From Bacteroidales bacterium MB20-C3-3 (GTDB lineage: Bacteria > Bacteroidota > Bacteroidia > Bacteroidales > UBA932), in assembly GCA_035609245.1 (NCBI GenBank), contig CP141202.1, positions 1,364,001-1,428,000 on the forward strand: DNA of 64,000 nt, given 5' to 3'. Positions 25,894 through 33,871 of the stretch are shown one piece after another (within the stretch, counting starts at the first letter, position 1; each line of letters opens with the position of its first letter). The translations under genes were made by a program, and so were the position numbers. Under the pieces are notes generated by a model that ran no database searches, had not been told where the DNA came from, and was given only the letters and a program-made list of their open reading frames with translations.

Positions 25894-27388
25894 AACCGCT
25901 CATAATCTCAATATCGCCGTCAAATCCAAAACGGATTGGATCCTTGAGCATAACTTTTACATTTTCCGGCAGATAGAGAGTAACTCTTTTGTTTGTACCA
26001 TCCCATTTAGCTTTTTTGGTATAGACATCCGGACGAATTACAATAAGGGAATCTGTCAGTTCATATACAGGCAGGTTCCTTTGTGCTTTCATCATTGCCT
26101 CACCTCCGGTGTACCCGAAAGATTGGGTTCTCATCTTCACATACCTGACAGAGTCATCAGTTGTCCTCTCAATTCTAATTTGCGGAAAGGCAACAAAATG
26201 TTTCTCTGAGCCGCTTTTATCTACCCAAAAGATTGAAAGGTCATTTTTATCACCCTCAATAATAAGGTTTTCATCCGGCATCGGTGTATCGTACATCAGA
26301 CTTAAATATATTGTGTCACTTTTTGTAACAAGAGGAACATCTACAACCTCCCTGCTATTCTCCCAATATGGTCTTGAAGACTTAACCGCAAGTGTGGCAG
26401 CGCCAAATCCGGAAATTATCCACAGAATAAAAATAATCAGACCGGGGCGGAATCTCGGATTAGGAAACTCAAAAAGAATCTGAATACCTCCGTATAACAT
26501 CCCGAGTAAAGGGAGGAAAAGAAATGCAAGTGAAGATATTTTTAACCAGAGAGTATTTTCAATACCAAGGGCAACATAATCCATAATATCCCCCGGATTA
26601 AATCCGTTAAAAATCTCTATACCAAGGAAAAGAAATGAAAATATCAGAATACCTCCTATCGAGAACAAGACAAGGAATACTGCAAAAACCTTGGATATTG
26701 CTCTGAATATATCATTTATAACAGGTGCCCCGTTTTTTCCGGCTCTCTTTATATCCCTGCCTACCCTCTGCGCACCTCTCTCTATATTCCTCTGAATATT
26801 TGAAAGATCCGGTTTTTCACCCCTCATTGCAAACTTCTGATGAACTGTTCTGGCTTCAGGAATCGCTATCCACATTATAATATATGCAAGAAAAACCAGA
26901 GATCCCACAGAATGAACACCCGTGAATGGGATTAACATAAACGGAACCCAGGAGAAAAAGAGAAGAACAAGTGTTATTACCCTTACAATAGCAATGTCAA
27001 TATTAAAATATGCAGCCAGGCCTGAGCATACGCCCCCAATCATCTTATTGTCGGGGTCTCTGTAAAGCCTCTTTTCCGCTCTTCCGGAGGCCGACACTCC
27101 GCCTCTTCTGAAATTTGTTGCATTACTCTCTTCGTCAATTATCTCAGGCCTTCCCAGCACCATAATAACTTCGTTAACAATAACTGAAGTTATGACAGAA
27201 GAGCGGCCACTTTTATCCAGAAACAGTTCGGCTATCCTCTCCTCAATCCCCTCTACAATCTCACTGCCGTTCTGAATCTCCCTGTAGTGATCATTTAGCT
27301 CCTCTATATATCCCTTTAGTATGAGGTATCCATCCTCTTCAACAGTGAAGGCAATTTTGCCAATACTCACCTTTACAACTTTTTTCAT
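25853..27388 (-). CDS. PspC-domain membrane protein (long form)
   Basis: 511 residues. An N-terminal cytoplasmic part of about 105 residues is followed by a PspC domain (LYRDPDNKMIGGVCSGLAAYFNID, about 107-130) with its membrane helices. More helices follow (about 230-350), then a C-terminal extracytoplasmic part. The N-terminal 95 residues and PspC part resemble the shorter protein at 27748-28323. Part of a PspC-PadR-PspC module; PspC proteins elsewhere work in envelope stress. The last 14 codons overlap kbl on the other strand. Confidence 0.87.
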   Translation of the reverse strand: MKKVVKVSIGKIAFTVEEDGYLILKGYIEELNDHYREIQNGSEIVEGIEERIAELFLDKSGRSSVITSVIVNEVIMVLGRPEIIDEESNATNFRRGGVSASGRAEKRLYRDPDNKMIGGVCSGLAAYFNIDIAIVRVITLVLLFFSWVPFMLIPFTGVHSVGSLVFLAYIIMWIAIPEARTVHQKFAMRGEKPDLSNIQRNIERGAQRVGRDIKRAGKNGAPVINDIFRAISKVFAVFLVLFSIGGILIFSFLFLGIEIFNGFNPGDIMDYVALGIENTLWLKISSLAFLFLPLLGMLYGGIQILFEFPNPRFRPGLIIFILWIISGFGAATLAVKSSRPYWENSREVVDVPLVTKSDTIYLSLMYDTPMPDENLIIEGDKNDLSIFWVDKSGSEKHFVAFPQIRIERTTDDSVRYVKMRTQSFGYTGGEAMMKAQRNLPVYELTDSLIVIRPDVYTKKAKWDGTNKRVTLYLPENVKVMLKDPIRFGFDGDIEIMSGFSFLKHQAPCLPW

Positions 27389-27393
27389 TTTAT

Positions 27394-27738
27394 TTACAGA
27401 GATTTATTGTTTCTTATTAACTCTATTGTCTCCACCAGCTCTTTCCATGCTGCATCCATCTCGGCAAGCACCTCCTTGCCCTTATCTGTTATGGAGTAGT
27501 ACTTTCTTGGAGGTCCCTGAGGAGACTCCTCCCATCTGTAGCTTAGCATACCCTGGTTCTTCTGTCTTGTAAGAAGTGGATAGAGAGTTCCCTCTACAAC
27601 AATCATCTTTGCACTCTTCAGCTCCTCAATCAGAGAAGATGCATACGCGTCATTATTATTAAGTATGCTAAGTATGCAATACTCAAGAACACCCTTGCGC
27701 ATTTGTGACTTTACATTATCAGTATTAATATCTGTCAT
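27394..27738 (-). CDS. PadR-family transcriptional regulator
   Basis: 114 residues, a winged-helix protein: KGVLEYCILSILNNNDAYASSLIEEL then VEGTLYPLLTRQKNQGML and KYYSITDKGKEVL, all standard PadR motifs. Genes of this type control neighbouring membrane-protein genes in many bacteria. It sits between the two PspC genes with gaps of 5 and 9 bases, so the three are probably one operon, perhaps autoregulated. Confidence 0.93.
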   Translation of the reverse strand: MTDINTDNVKSQMRKGVLEYCILSILNNNDAYASSLIEELKSAKMIVVEGTLYPLLTRQKNQGMLSYRWEESPQGPPRKYYSITDKGKEVLAEMDAAWKELVETIELIRNNKSL

Positions 27739-27747
27739 GGCTGTTTA

Positions 27748-28323
27748 CTATTTAAATGATGAAAATTTTCTCAGATTTTCTGCCGTTACAGGCAGACCTC
27801 TCATCTCGCATTTCTGGCTGGCAGTCATCGCCTGCGGAGCAATAATCCAGAAAATTATATAAGCCCAGAATCCAAGTCCTCCCAGGAACAGGCTTATAGC
27901 AAATATTACGCGGATAAGGACCATATCAATATTAACATAATAGCTTAAACCGCTGCAGACTCCTCCAATTATCCTGTTGTCCGGATCCCTGTATAATCTT
28001 TTTACCACAGTCTGATTCAGTCCTGCCGAAGCAGAATCGTTTGCAAAGTCTGCCGAGTCATCTGCTGCGGTACCATCCGGCATTCCAAGCTGGGCAATTA
28101 CCCTGTTAACAACAGAGATATTAACAACCTCCACACTCTTTGACAGCTCATCATAAAAGAGCTCTGCTATTCTCTGCTCCAGATCATCCATAATATCTGC
28201 AGCCTCACTGCCCTCTCCGGTCTTTTGGCGGAATTTTGCCAGATATCGCTCTAATTTCTGATAGGCATCCTCGTCAATAACAAAGGATCTGCCCCCAATA
28301 CCTACAGTTACAACTTTTTTCAT
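27748..28323 (-). CDS. PspC-domain protein (short form)
   Basis: 191 residues. An N-terminal segment of about 100 residues starts MKKVVTVGIGGRSFVIDEDAY and is followed by the PspC domain LYRDPDNRIIGGVCSGLSYYVNID with two helices. It is clearly a paralogue of the first part of the 511-residue protein two genes downstream. It ends shortly after the PspC helices. First gene of the PspC-PadR-PspC unit. Confidence 0.88.
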   Translation of the reverse strand: MKKVVTVGIGGRSFVIDEDAYQKLERYLAKFRQKTGEGSEAADIMDDLEQRIAELFYDELSKSVEVVNISVVNRVIAQLGMPDGTAADDSADFANDSASAGLNQTVVKRLYRDPDNRIIGGVCSGLSYYVNIDMVLIRVIFAISLFLGGLGFWAYIIFWIIAPQAMTASQKCEMRGLPVTAENLRKFSSFK

Positions 28324-28360
28324 TTTACGAATACTTAATTTGGTTTAGAATTTGGTACTG

Positions 28361-28368
28361 CAAATATA
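28361..28368 (-). promoter_or_regulatory. Bacteroidota -7 element (TATATTTG) for the PspC-PadR operon
   Basis: TATATTTG on the minus strand, 38 bases before the short PspC gene. Confidence 0.4.
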
Positions 28369-28410
28369 TATACTTTTTCTATTACCTTGTATCACATAGT
28401 ACTGTTTTTT

Positions 28411-28443
28411 TGCAAAAAAAGGCCCGCTACATTTGTAACGGGC
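28411..28443 (-). terminator. Intrinsic terminator after secG
   Basis: On the minus strand, GCCCGTTAC (28435-28443) pairs with GTAGCGGGC (28422-28430, one mismatch) around a 4-base loop and is followed by CC and seven T. It lies about 40 bases after the secG stop. Confidence 0.85.
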
Positions 28444-28483
28444 TGATATTCTGCGAGAAATTTTTTACAAAAAATTTACTCTT

Positions 28484-28849
28484 TTAGTTTGTAGGTGGTG
28501 TCTCTTGTGTTGCAGCAGGAGTTTGTTGCTGAGTTTCAGGCTGAGCTGAAGGGAATTCAGGCTGACCCTGTACAGGTGCAGACTGCTCAATTCTCTGCTG
28601 AATTGAATTGGCTCTGTTTGTGTTTCCGGTTGAAACAAATGCTGTAGCAAGAACGCAAAGAACAATTATTGCTATTGCCAGTGTCCAGGTTGCCTTTTCG
28701 AGAAAATCAGCAGTCTGGCGCACTCCAAATGTCTGGTTGCCCTGAGCAAAATTTGCGGCAAGTCCACCGCCTTTTGAGTTCTGCACCAATACTATTATAG
28801 TAAGCAGAATGCTTGCAATTACAATTACTATTGATATAGCTGTATACAT
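28484..28849 (-). CDS. secG: Preprotein translocase subunit SecG
   Basis: 121 residues with two hydrophobic helices (about 3-23 and 54-73). Between them is the SecG signature LVQNSKGGGLAANF (about 21-34). The C-terminus is a Q/P/T-rich tail of about 45 residues (QPETQQQTPAATQE), longer than the E. coli tail and typical for Bacteroidota. SecG joins SecYE in the inner membrane. It ends the minus-strand run sigma-54 regulator - LptE - 242-residue protein - SecG. Confidence 0.93.
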   Translation of the reverse strand: MYTAISIVIVIASILLTIIVLVQNSKGGGLAANFAQGNQTFGVRQTADFLEKATWTLAIAIIVLCVLATAFVSTGNTNRANSIQQRIEQSAPVQGQPEFPSAQPETQQQTPAATQETPPTN

Positions 28850-28851
28850 AA

Positions 28852-29580
28852 TTATATGTTGTGTTTGGTCTTTAACTCTTTAACAAGGGAGGCAAAGTAA
28901 ACACTTTTTTCCGGATATAGCAAAATTAGTTTTGCGTAAACATCCAGAGCCCTCTTCACAAATCCCTGTTCTGCATAGATAGCTGCAAGTGTTTCAGTAT
29001 AGAATCCCGAGTCATCAAACTCCTCCTGAATGTCAATAACTACAGGATCAGCAGCTGGAGAAGAACCCCTTAGAAGAGACGGCTTCTCAGCTATAAACTT
29101 GTCTATTGGACGAGAAGAGTCAAGATCTAATGACTCCATCTCATTTCTTGAGAAGTAGTCACCCCCCGGGATAATCTTTGGAGAGTCTACTACTATAATC
29201 TCTTCATCGCCATCCTCTATCAGCTCAATAAAATCCTCATCCTCCTGAACAACCTCGGCTGTTTTCTGCTCCGGTTCTGAATCGATATCCAATTCATGGT
29301 CCTCTATAAGATCTTCAACAAAACTTTCTGAAACCTCCGCCGGGTTTTCCTCAGGAAGCTCAATCTCTTGATTGACTGCAGGAGATGGCATATCGTGAAG
29401 TTCGGCAATTTCATAAAGCAGCTCCCGCGAGTGAACATATGCAGAGGCCCTGCCAAGGCAGGATTTTCTTGCCTCGGGACCCTGCTCGCTTATCTTTTTA
29501 TATAACTCAAGATGAGCAAGCGAATACCATGGGTACTTTTCAATAAGCTGCTCTAAAGCTGTCAGTTCATTGTCTTCCAT
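28852..29580 (-). CDS. Acidic protein with C-terminal TPR-like repeat, unknown
   Basis: 242 residues. The N-terminal 70 residues have a conserved-looking helical start (LTALEQLIEKYPWYSLAHLEL). The middle (about 75-135) is very acidic, and the C-terminus has a TPR-like pair (FYTETLAAIYAEQGFVKRAL then DVYAKLILLYPEKS). No signal peptide, so cytoplasmic. It lies 2 bases before secG and 4 bases after lptE. Known to me only as an uncharacterised Bacteroidales protein in this synteny. Confidence 0.78.
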   Translation of the reverse strand: MEDNELTALEQLIEKYPWYSLAHLELYKKISEQGPEARKSCLGRASAYVHSRELLYEIAELHDMPSPAVNQEIELPEENPAEVSESFVEDLIEDHELDIDSEPEQKTAEVVQEDEDFIELIEDGDEEIIVVDSPKIIPGGDYFSRNEMESLDLDSSRPIDKFIAEKPSLLRGSSPAADPVVIDIQEEFDDSGFYTETLAAIYAEQGFVKRALDVYAKLILLYPEKSVYFASLVKELKTKHNI

Positions 29581-29584
29581 ACCA

Positions 29585-30085
29585 TTACCAGTTTGCTACC
29601 GTACCGTTAAATATTGCCTCAGTGAGCTTCTCTACAATTGCATCCACAAGTCTTGCCTCAACAGCATCAAGAGATGTAGATGAGGGATAATCCTCAAATT
29701 CTGCAAAAGATCTTTCAAAATCCTCCTTTGGATATTTTTTATTGGAGAATCTGATTTTAATTGTGATTGTTAATCTGTTCATTGAGGCAACCTCATTAGC
29801 AGTAACAGCCATAGAGGTTATCTCATAATTGGTAATCTCCCCCTCAACCTGAAGATCTGCATCCATCTCTGTAATTGAGAGTTTTGTGAGCTTCCTGTAC
29901 TTCTCCTTAAGCCCCTCGGTAAGTATATTGCTGAGAGATGGATTTACACGCATTGCCCTGTTCTCTATCCTTGCAACCGATATCGATGTAACATCAGGAG
30001 CTATAGATGTCCCTGAAAAGGAGTATATTCCGCAGGATACCGGTCCAAACAGGATAACAATTATATATAACAGAACTCTCTTCAT
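29585..30085 (-). CDS. lptE: LptE-family LPS assembly lipoprotein
   Basis: 166 residues from ATG 30083-30085, giving a lipoprotein signal with cysteine in GPVSCGIYSFSG. The mature part shows IAPDVTSISVARIENRA and LTEGLKEKYRK, the pattern of the Bacteroidota LptE family (LptE plugs the LptD barrel that puts LPS into the outer membrane). An earlier in-frame start overlaps the upstream gene and spoils the signal sequence. Directly downstream of the sigma-54 activator. Confidence 0.87.
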   Translation of the reverse strand: MKRVLLYIIVILFGPVSCGIYSFSGTSIAPDVTSISVARIENRAMRVNPSLSNILTEGLKEKYRKLTKLSITEMDADLQVEGEITNYEITSMAVTANEVASMNRLTITIKIRFSNKKYPKEDFERSFAEFEDYPSSTSLDAVEARLVDAIVEKLTEAIFNGTVANW

Positions 30086-30095
30086 AAATACTCTT

Positions 30096-31244
30096 TTACA
30101 GGTCAAGATTCAGCTCTTTAATTTTTCTGTACAGCGTTCTTTCTGAAATGCCCAACTCGGCAGCAGCCAGTTTTCTTTTACCTCCGTGCTTCTCCAAAGC
30201 CTTTTTAATCAACTCTGCATTTACATTCTGGATTGAGAGGACTACATCCTCTTCGTAATCCACAATCGCATCACTTTTTGAAAAGTTCTTATTTATGTCC
30301 AGTACGGGTGAAACAGGCTCAACCTGATGTTTTGTCTCTAACCGTTTTTTAAGCTCCTCAACTTCGTGCCTCAGCTGATATAGTATTTTAAAAATTATAT
30401 CCCTGTCTGTAAGATACTCAGACCCTTGACTTTCAGAGGTTTTCACAGGAAGGTATTCCGGGCCCTCAGCAGGCAGGTATCTCACCAGATCCTCCGGTCC
30501 AATCTCCCTGTTATGTTCAATTACAGAAATCTGCTCCGCCAGACTTTTAAGTTGCCTGATGTTTCCCGGCCATCTGTATGATTCTAGCATTACTCTTGCA
30601 GGGTCCGTAAGTTTTATTGAAGGCATCTTGTACCTCTCTGCAAAATCAACAGCAAACTTCCTGAAAAGCAGGTATATATCATCTTTTCTCTCTCTGAGAG
30701 AGGGGATGGTTATTGGAACTGTATTTAACCTGTAGTAGAGATCTTCCCGAAACTTCCCTGCCTCAATGGCTCTCATTAGATTCTTGTTGGTGGCAGCAAC
30801 AACCCTGACATCTGTCTTTTCAACTTTTGATGAGCCCACTTTAATAAACTCGCCTGTCTGTAAAACCCTCAGAAGCCTTACCTGTGTAGAGAGGGGAAGC
30901 TCGGCAACCTCATCAAGAAAGAGAGTCCCCTCATCGGCAACCTCAAAATAGCCCTTTCTTGTCTCCACAGCGCCGGTAAATGCCCCCTTTTCGTGACCAA
31001 AAAGCTCTGAATCTATTGTCCCCTCAGGAATAGCTCCGCAGTTAACTGCTATGTACTTTTTATGTTTTCTTGGACTGTATGAGTGTATAATCTGAGGGAC
31101 AACCTCCTTACCAACACCGCTTTCTCCTGTTATCAATACTGAAAGATCTGTTCCGGCAACCCTGACGGCAGTTTCAAGAGCCATGTCAAGAGCAGGATTA
31201 TTGCCAATAATATCGAATCTTTGCTTTAAACTTCTCATGTCCAT
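30096..31244 (-). CDS. Sigma-54-dependent activator without a receiver domain
   Basis: About 382 residues from ATG 31242-31244 (ATG 31236-31238 is also possible; the longest frame begins with TTG). The AAA+ domain starts almost at residue 1: Walker A GESGVGKE, sigma-54 contact loop GAFTGA, Walker B GTLFLDEVAEL. The C-terminal Fis-type HTH is KRKLAAAELGISERTLYRKIKEL. There is no N-terminal sensory or receiver domain, so activity must be controlled by other proteins or by expression. It is coupled to lptE and secG, hinting at envelope control. Confidence 0.93.
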   Translation of the reverse strand: MDMRSLKQRFDIIGNNPALDMALETAVRVAGTDLSVLITGESGVGKEVVPQIIHSYSPRKHKKYIAVNCGAIPEGTIDSELFGHEKGAFTGAVETRKGYFEVADEGTLFLDEVAELPLSTQVRLLRVLQTGEFIKVGSSKVEKTDVRVVAATNKNLMRAIEAGKFREDLYYRLNTVPITIPSLRERKDDIYLLFRKFAVDFAERYKMPSIKLTDPARVMLESYRWPGNIRQLKSLAEQISVIEHNREIGPEDLVRYLPAEGPEYLPVKTSESQGSEYLTDRDIIFKILYQLRHEVEELKKRLETKHQVEPVSPVLDINKNFSKSDAIVDYEEDVVLSIQNVNAELIKKALEKHGGKRKLAAAELGISERTLYRKIKELNLDL

Positions 31245-31270
31245 AGGTGCAAAAATAGACAAAATATATA

Positions 31271-31278
31271 TATCTTTG
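31271..31278 (+). promoter_or_regulatory. Bacteroidota -7 element (TATCTTTG)
   Basis: TATCTTTG lies 39 bases before the lipoprotein gene at 31318, inside the divergent gap with the sigma-54 activator. Confidence 0.45.
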
Positions 31279-31317
31279 TGGAATAGCTATTGAAATTAAC
31301 ACCAAAACAAAGCAATA

Positions 31318-32973
31318 ATGAAAATGAAATTCCTTAAGCTTTTATCGTTTGCACTGATTGGTTTTGCAGTCGTTTCCTGCTCCAATCCGTCAAAGATGGC
31401 AAAAGACGCCGTGCTCATGGGAGTAGATGGCAATCCTAAAGTACTTGAAGTAGTCGCTGACGAAATCACAGCCTCCTACACCCTTACTTTTCCTGAAGGA
31501 TACTTCCACCCAAAGGCAATCCTTGAAATTGTACCTGTACTTGTTTATGAAGGTGGTGAAGCTGTAGCTCCAACACAAAAACTTCAGGGACAAAAGGTAA
31601 CAGACAACTTTAATGTTATTCCTTTAGATGGCGGAAAAGCCAGCAGTACTATTAAGTTTGCTTATGTACCGGGTATGGAAAAATCACATCTGGAACTTCG
31701 TGTTGCAGTATGGAACAATCTTAAAAAGATAGATTTTCCTGCTCCATACAAAGTTGCTGATGGCGCAAACATCACCTATAAGCTTGTTCATCAACATGGT
31801 TTGGCAGCTTACACTCAAGATAATTACAAGAAAATTATTTCTGAGAAAAAAGAGACTCAGATTCTCTATACAATCAACAGTCATAAAGTACGCCCTAAAG
31901 AGCTTACTAAGCAAGAGATTAAAGAATTTGAGAAATTCCTTGCAGATATCAAAGCAGATGAGCGCAGAGAAATTGTTGAGACAAACATAGTTGCCTATGC
32001 ATCTCCGGACGGACCAGAGAAGCTTAACAGCAAACTTTCAGACAAAAGAAGCGAAACTGCCAAGGCAGCTTTTGACAAGATTACCAAGAAAAACCCTGTA
32101 GATGCACCTGTTAATGTAACAACTGTTGCAGAAGACTGGGAAGGATTCCAGGAATTGGTTGCTGCTTCTGACATCCAGGATAAGGAACTGATTATCCGCG
32201 TTCTTTCAATGTATGGAGATCCTGCTGTTCGCGAAAGGGAGATTAAGAATATGTCATTTGTGTTTAAAACACTTGCAAGCAAAATTCTTCCGGAACTCCG
32301 CAGAGCAAGGTTTATTGCAAATGTAGACTATACAAACTATAGTGACGAGGAGCTTGTTGAGCTTACCAACAGTAATATTGAGATTATGGATGTTGAGGCT
32401 CTTCTGTATGCTGCAACACTTGTAAATGACTATGCTACAAAGGTAAAACTCTATACAAAAGCAGGTGACAAATTTAAATGTGACCGTGCATACAATAACC
32501 TGACAGCAGTTCATCTTGACAATGGCAAACTTGCAGATGCAAAAATGGCTATTGCAAAAGTTTCAAACAAAACCAGCAAGTTCTACTATAACAACGCTGG
32601 AGTTATCGCTTTGAGAGAGAAGAACTACAAACAGGCAGAAGATATGTTTGCAAAATCAGATCTTAAAGAATCAAAACAAAACACAGCTATCATTGATATC
32701 CTCAACGGAAGATACAGAGAGGCTGCTGCAAAACTTGCCGGAACAGGCGATTCTAACGAAGGTCTTGCATATATCCTAACCAACCAGCTTGATAAAGCTC
32801 TTCCTGTTCTTACTCACGACTGCCCTCACGCAGCATATATGAGAGCTATTGTTTACGCACGCAAAGGCGAAATGATAGAGGTTGCCAAGCAACTTAACAA
32901 AGTATATGAAAACGAGAACTTCAAAAAGCGCTCAGAGAAAGACATTGAATTTGCAAAATTCAGACAACAGTAA
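31318..32973 (+). CDS. Outer-membrane lipoprotein with OmpA-like and TPR parts
   Basis: 551 residues with a lipobox signal (FAVVSC, Cys21). An N-terminal beta-rich part (about 30-165) precedes a region with VAYASPDGPEKLNSKLSDKRSETA (about 223-246), which looks like the OmpA C-terminal peptidoglycan-binding motif (ASPDG, then N..LS..RA). TPR-like repeats follow from about 350 (YNNLTAVHLDNGKLADAKMAI, YYNNAGVIALREKNYKQAEDMF). Proteins of this layout are common and abundant in Bacteroidales outer membranes; function unproven. A strong terminator follows. Confidence 0.82.
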   Translation: MKMKFLKLLSFALIGFAVVSCSNPSKMAKDAVLMGVDGNPKVLEVVADEITASYTLTFPEGYFHPKAILEIVPVLVYEGGEAVAPTQKLQGQKVTDNFNVIPLDGGKASSTIKFAYVPGMEKSHLELRVAVWNNLKKIDFPAPYKVADGANITYKLVHQHGLAAYTQDNYKKIISEKKETQILYTINSHKVRPKELTKQEIKEFEKFLADIKADERREIVETNIVAYASPDGPEKLNSKLSDKRSETAKAAFDKITKKNPVDAPVNVTTVAEDWEGFQELVAASDIQDKELIIRVLSMYGDPAVREREIKNMSFVFKTLASKILPELRRARFIANVDYTNYSDEELVELTNSNIEIMDVEALLYAATLVNDYATKVKLYTKAGDKFKCDRAYNNLTAVHLDNGKLADAKMAIAKVSNKTSKFYYNNAGVIALREKNYKQAEDMFAKSDLKESKQNTAIIDILNGRYREAAAKLAGTGDSNEGLAYILTNQLDKALPVLTHDCPHAAYMRAIVYARKGEMIEVAKQLNKVYENENFKKRSEKDIEFAKFRQQ

Positions 32974-33010
32974 TCTCTAGTTTGAAATAATCTAGAGTTT
33001 GATAGACTCA

Positions 33011-33042
33011 GGGGCTGATCATTAATGATCAGCCCCTTTTTT
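33011..33042 (+). terminator. Strong intrinsic terminator
   Basis: A perfect 12-bp stem GGGGCTGATCAT/ATGATCAGCCCC with a 2-base loop, then six T. It ends the lipoprotein transcript and is related in sequence to the terminator at 48855-48886. Confidence 0.9.
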
Positions 33043-33202
33043 ATATCAGTTATCGGGAGCCAATGTTTTCCTTAGCTGATACAGATAACTGATAAATAAG
33101 CAAATATGAGAGTTGGGGGGTGACTAAAGTTTCCCACGTCTAAGACCAGAAGTAAACTATATACCCACACCGCTGTAACACGCTGATTAACTAAACATAA
33201 GC

Positions 33203-33235
33203 AATCCACCTGTCAGGTGACCTGACAGGTGGATT
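33203..33235. repeat. 33-bp perfect palindrome in repeat copy A
   Basis: Two 16-base arms (AATCCACCTGTCAGGT and its exact complement) around a single central G. The same 33 bases occur unchanged at 50461-50493. It could form a hairpin in RNA or be a protein-binding or recombination site. Confidence 0.9.
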
Positions 33236-33675
33236 GTTTATACATTGATAATCTGAGACTTAGAACCGCACGGGTTTCGCAAAAATCATCTGCCGAATGG
33301 CTAACATAAAGACGGGCGGGCGGGTATCCGCCAGGTAACCGCCAGGACTTCCCGCCCGGCACCATATAAATGCCTCCGCTCGGCAACAGAATGAGAAATG
33401 TGTTGACAGGGATATTCGTATATGTGCTTATAAATCTAGCAATTGCAAATCGCTTTTGGAAAAACTTTTTAAAAAACCAATTTCTAAACACCTAACTACC
33501 TGTTAGATAAACAAATACCCCTGTCAAACCTCCCACCAAGTTTAAAAGGTGCTTCGCAGTTTATACAGCCGGTTATCCGTCATACCTGCACCTCTGTATA
33601 ACGCTGTTTTTCTACTTATTAACACTTTTTTACGGATGATCTGCAATGTAAACTATGTTAAAAAGATTGCCATGC

Positions 33676-33776
33676 CCCTACCTGAATCACCCGAGACGCG
33701 AAGGAACCTCCGCCACAGCGAACGAAGTGAGCGAGGAGGAAAAGTTCCGGAGGGGCTGCGGGTGATTCAGGTAGGG
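33676..33776. repeat. 101-bp inverted-repeat module inside repeat copy A
   Basis: Perfect 18-bp arms (CCCTACCTGAATCACCCG at 33676-33693, complement at 33759-33776) enclose the AAGGAACCTCCGCC...GGAGGAAAAGTTCC module, itself self-complementary in part. A second copy of the inner module, without the outer arms, lies at 33797-33859. Confidence 0.85.
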
Positions 33777-33871
33777 ATAAGGAGCAGGTCTTTGAGCGAA
33801 GGAACCTCCGCCGGAAGCAGCGAAGCGGATGAGGAGGAAAAGTTCCGGAGGGGCTGCGGTTGACTTTGGAG

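Larger units (their letters stand above)
33123..33863 (+). repeat. Dispersed repeat, copy A (no genes)
   Basis: The gap of about 900 bases between the lipoprotein gene and lepA holds no convincing gene. From about 33123 it matches the DNA on either side of the IS at 48986-49022 and 50418-50864. Shared blocks, in order: ACTA.AGTTTCCCA; CGCTGTAACACGCTGATT; a 33-bp palindrome; CACGGGTTTCGCAAAAATC; a GGGCGGGCGGGTATCCGCC hairpin region; TTGACAGGGATATTCGTATA; and an AAGGAACCTC...AAAAGTTCC module. Copy A has the last module twice. Two short frames here (33213-33491 minus, 33549-33863 plus) look like repeat-derived noise. Confidence 0.88.

Noticed and set aside
33213-33491. Open frame of 92 codons, minus strand, in repeat copy A
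   Set aside because: It crosses the palindrome and G-rich hairpin block, is not kept in copy B, and has no promoter or homologue I recognise.
33676-33776. tRNA or other structured RNA gene
   Set aside because: The fold is a long simple inverted repeat; no tRNA-like arms, CCA end or known ncRNA motif.
33160-33860. Possible CRISPR array in the repeat-rich gap
   Set aside because: Repeats are few, uneven in length and spacing and palindromic in a different way; no regular spacers and no cas genes nearby.
33549-33863. Open frame of 104 codons in repeat copy A
   Set aside because: It reads through the AAGGAACCTC...AAAAGTTCC module (HSERSERGG-like protein) and has no independent support; typical of translated repeats.
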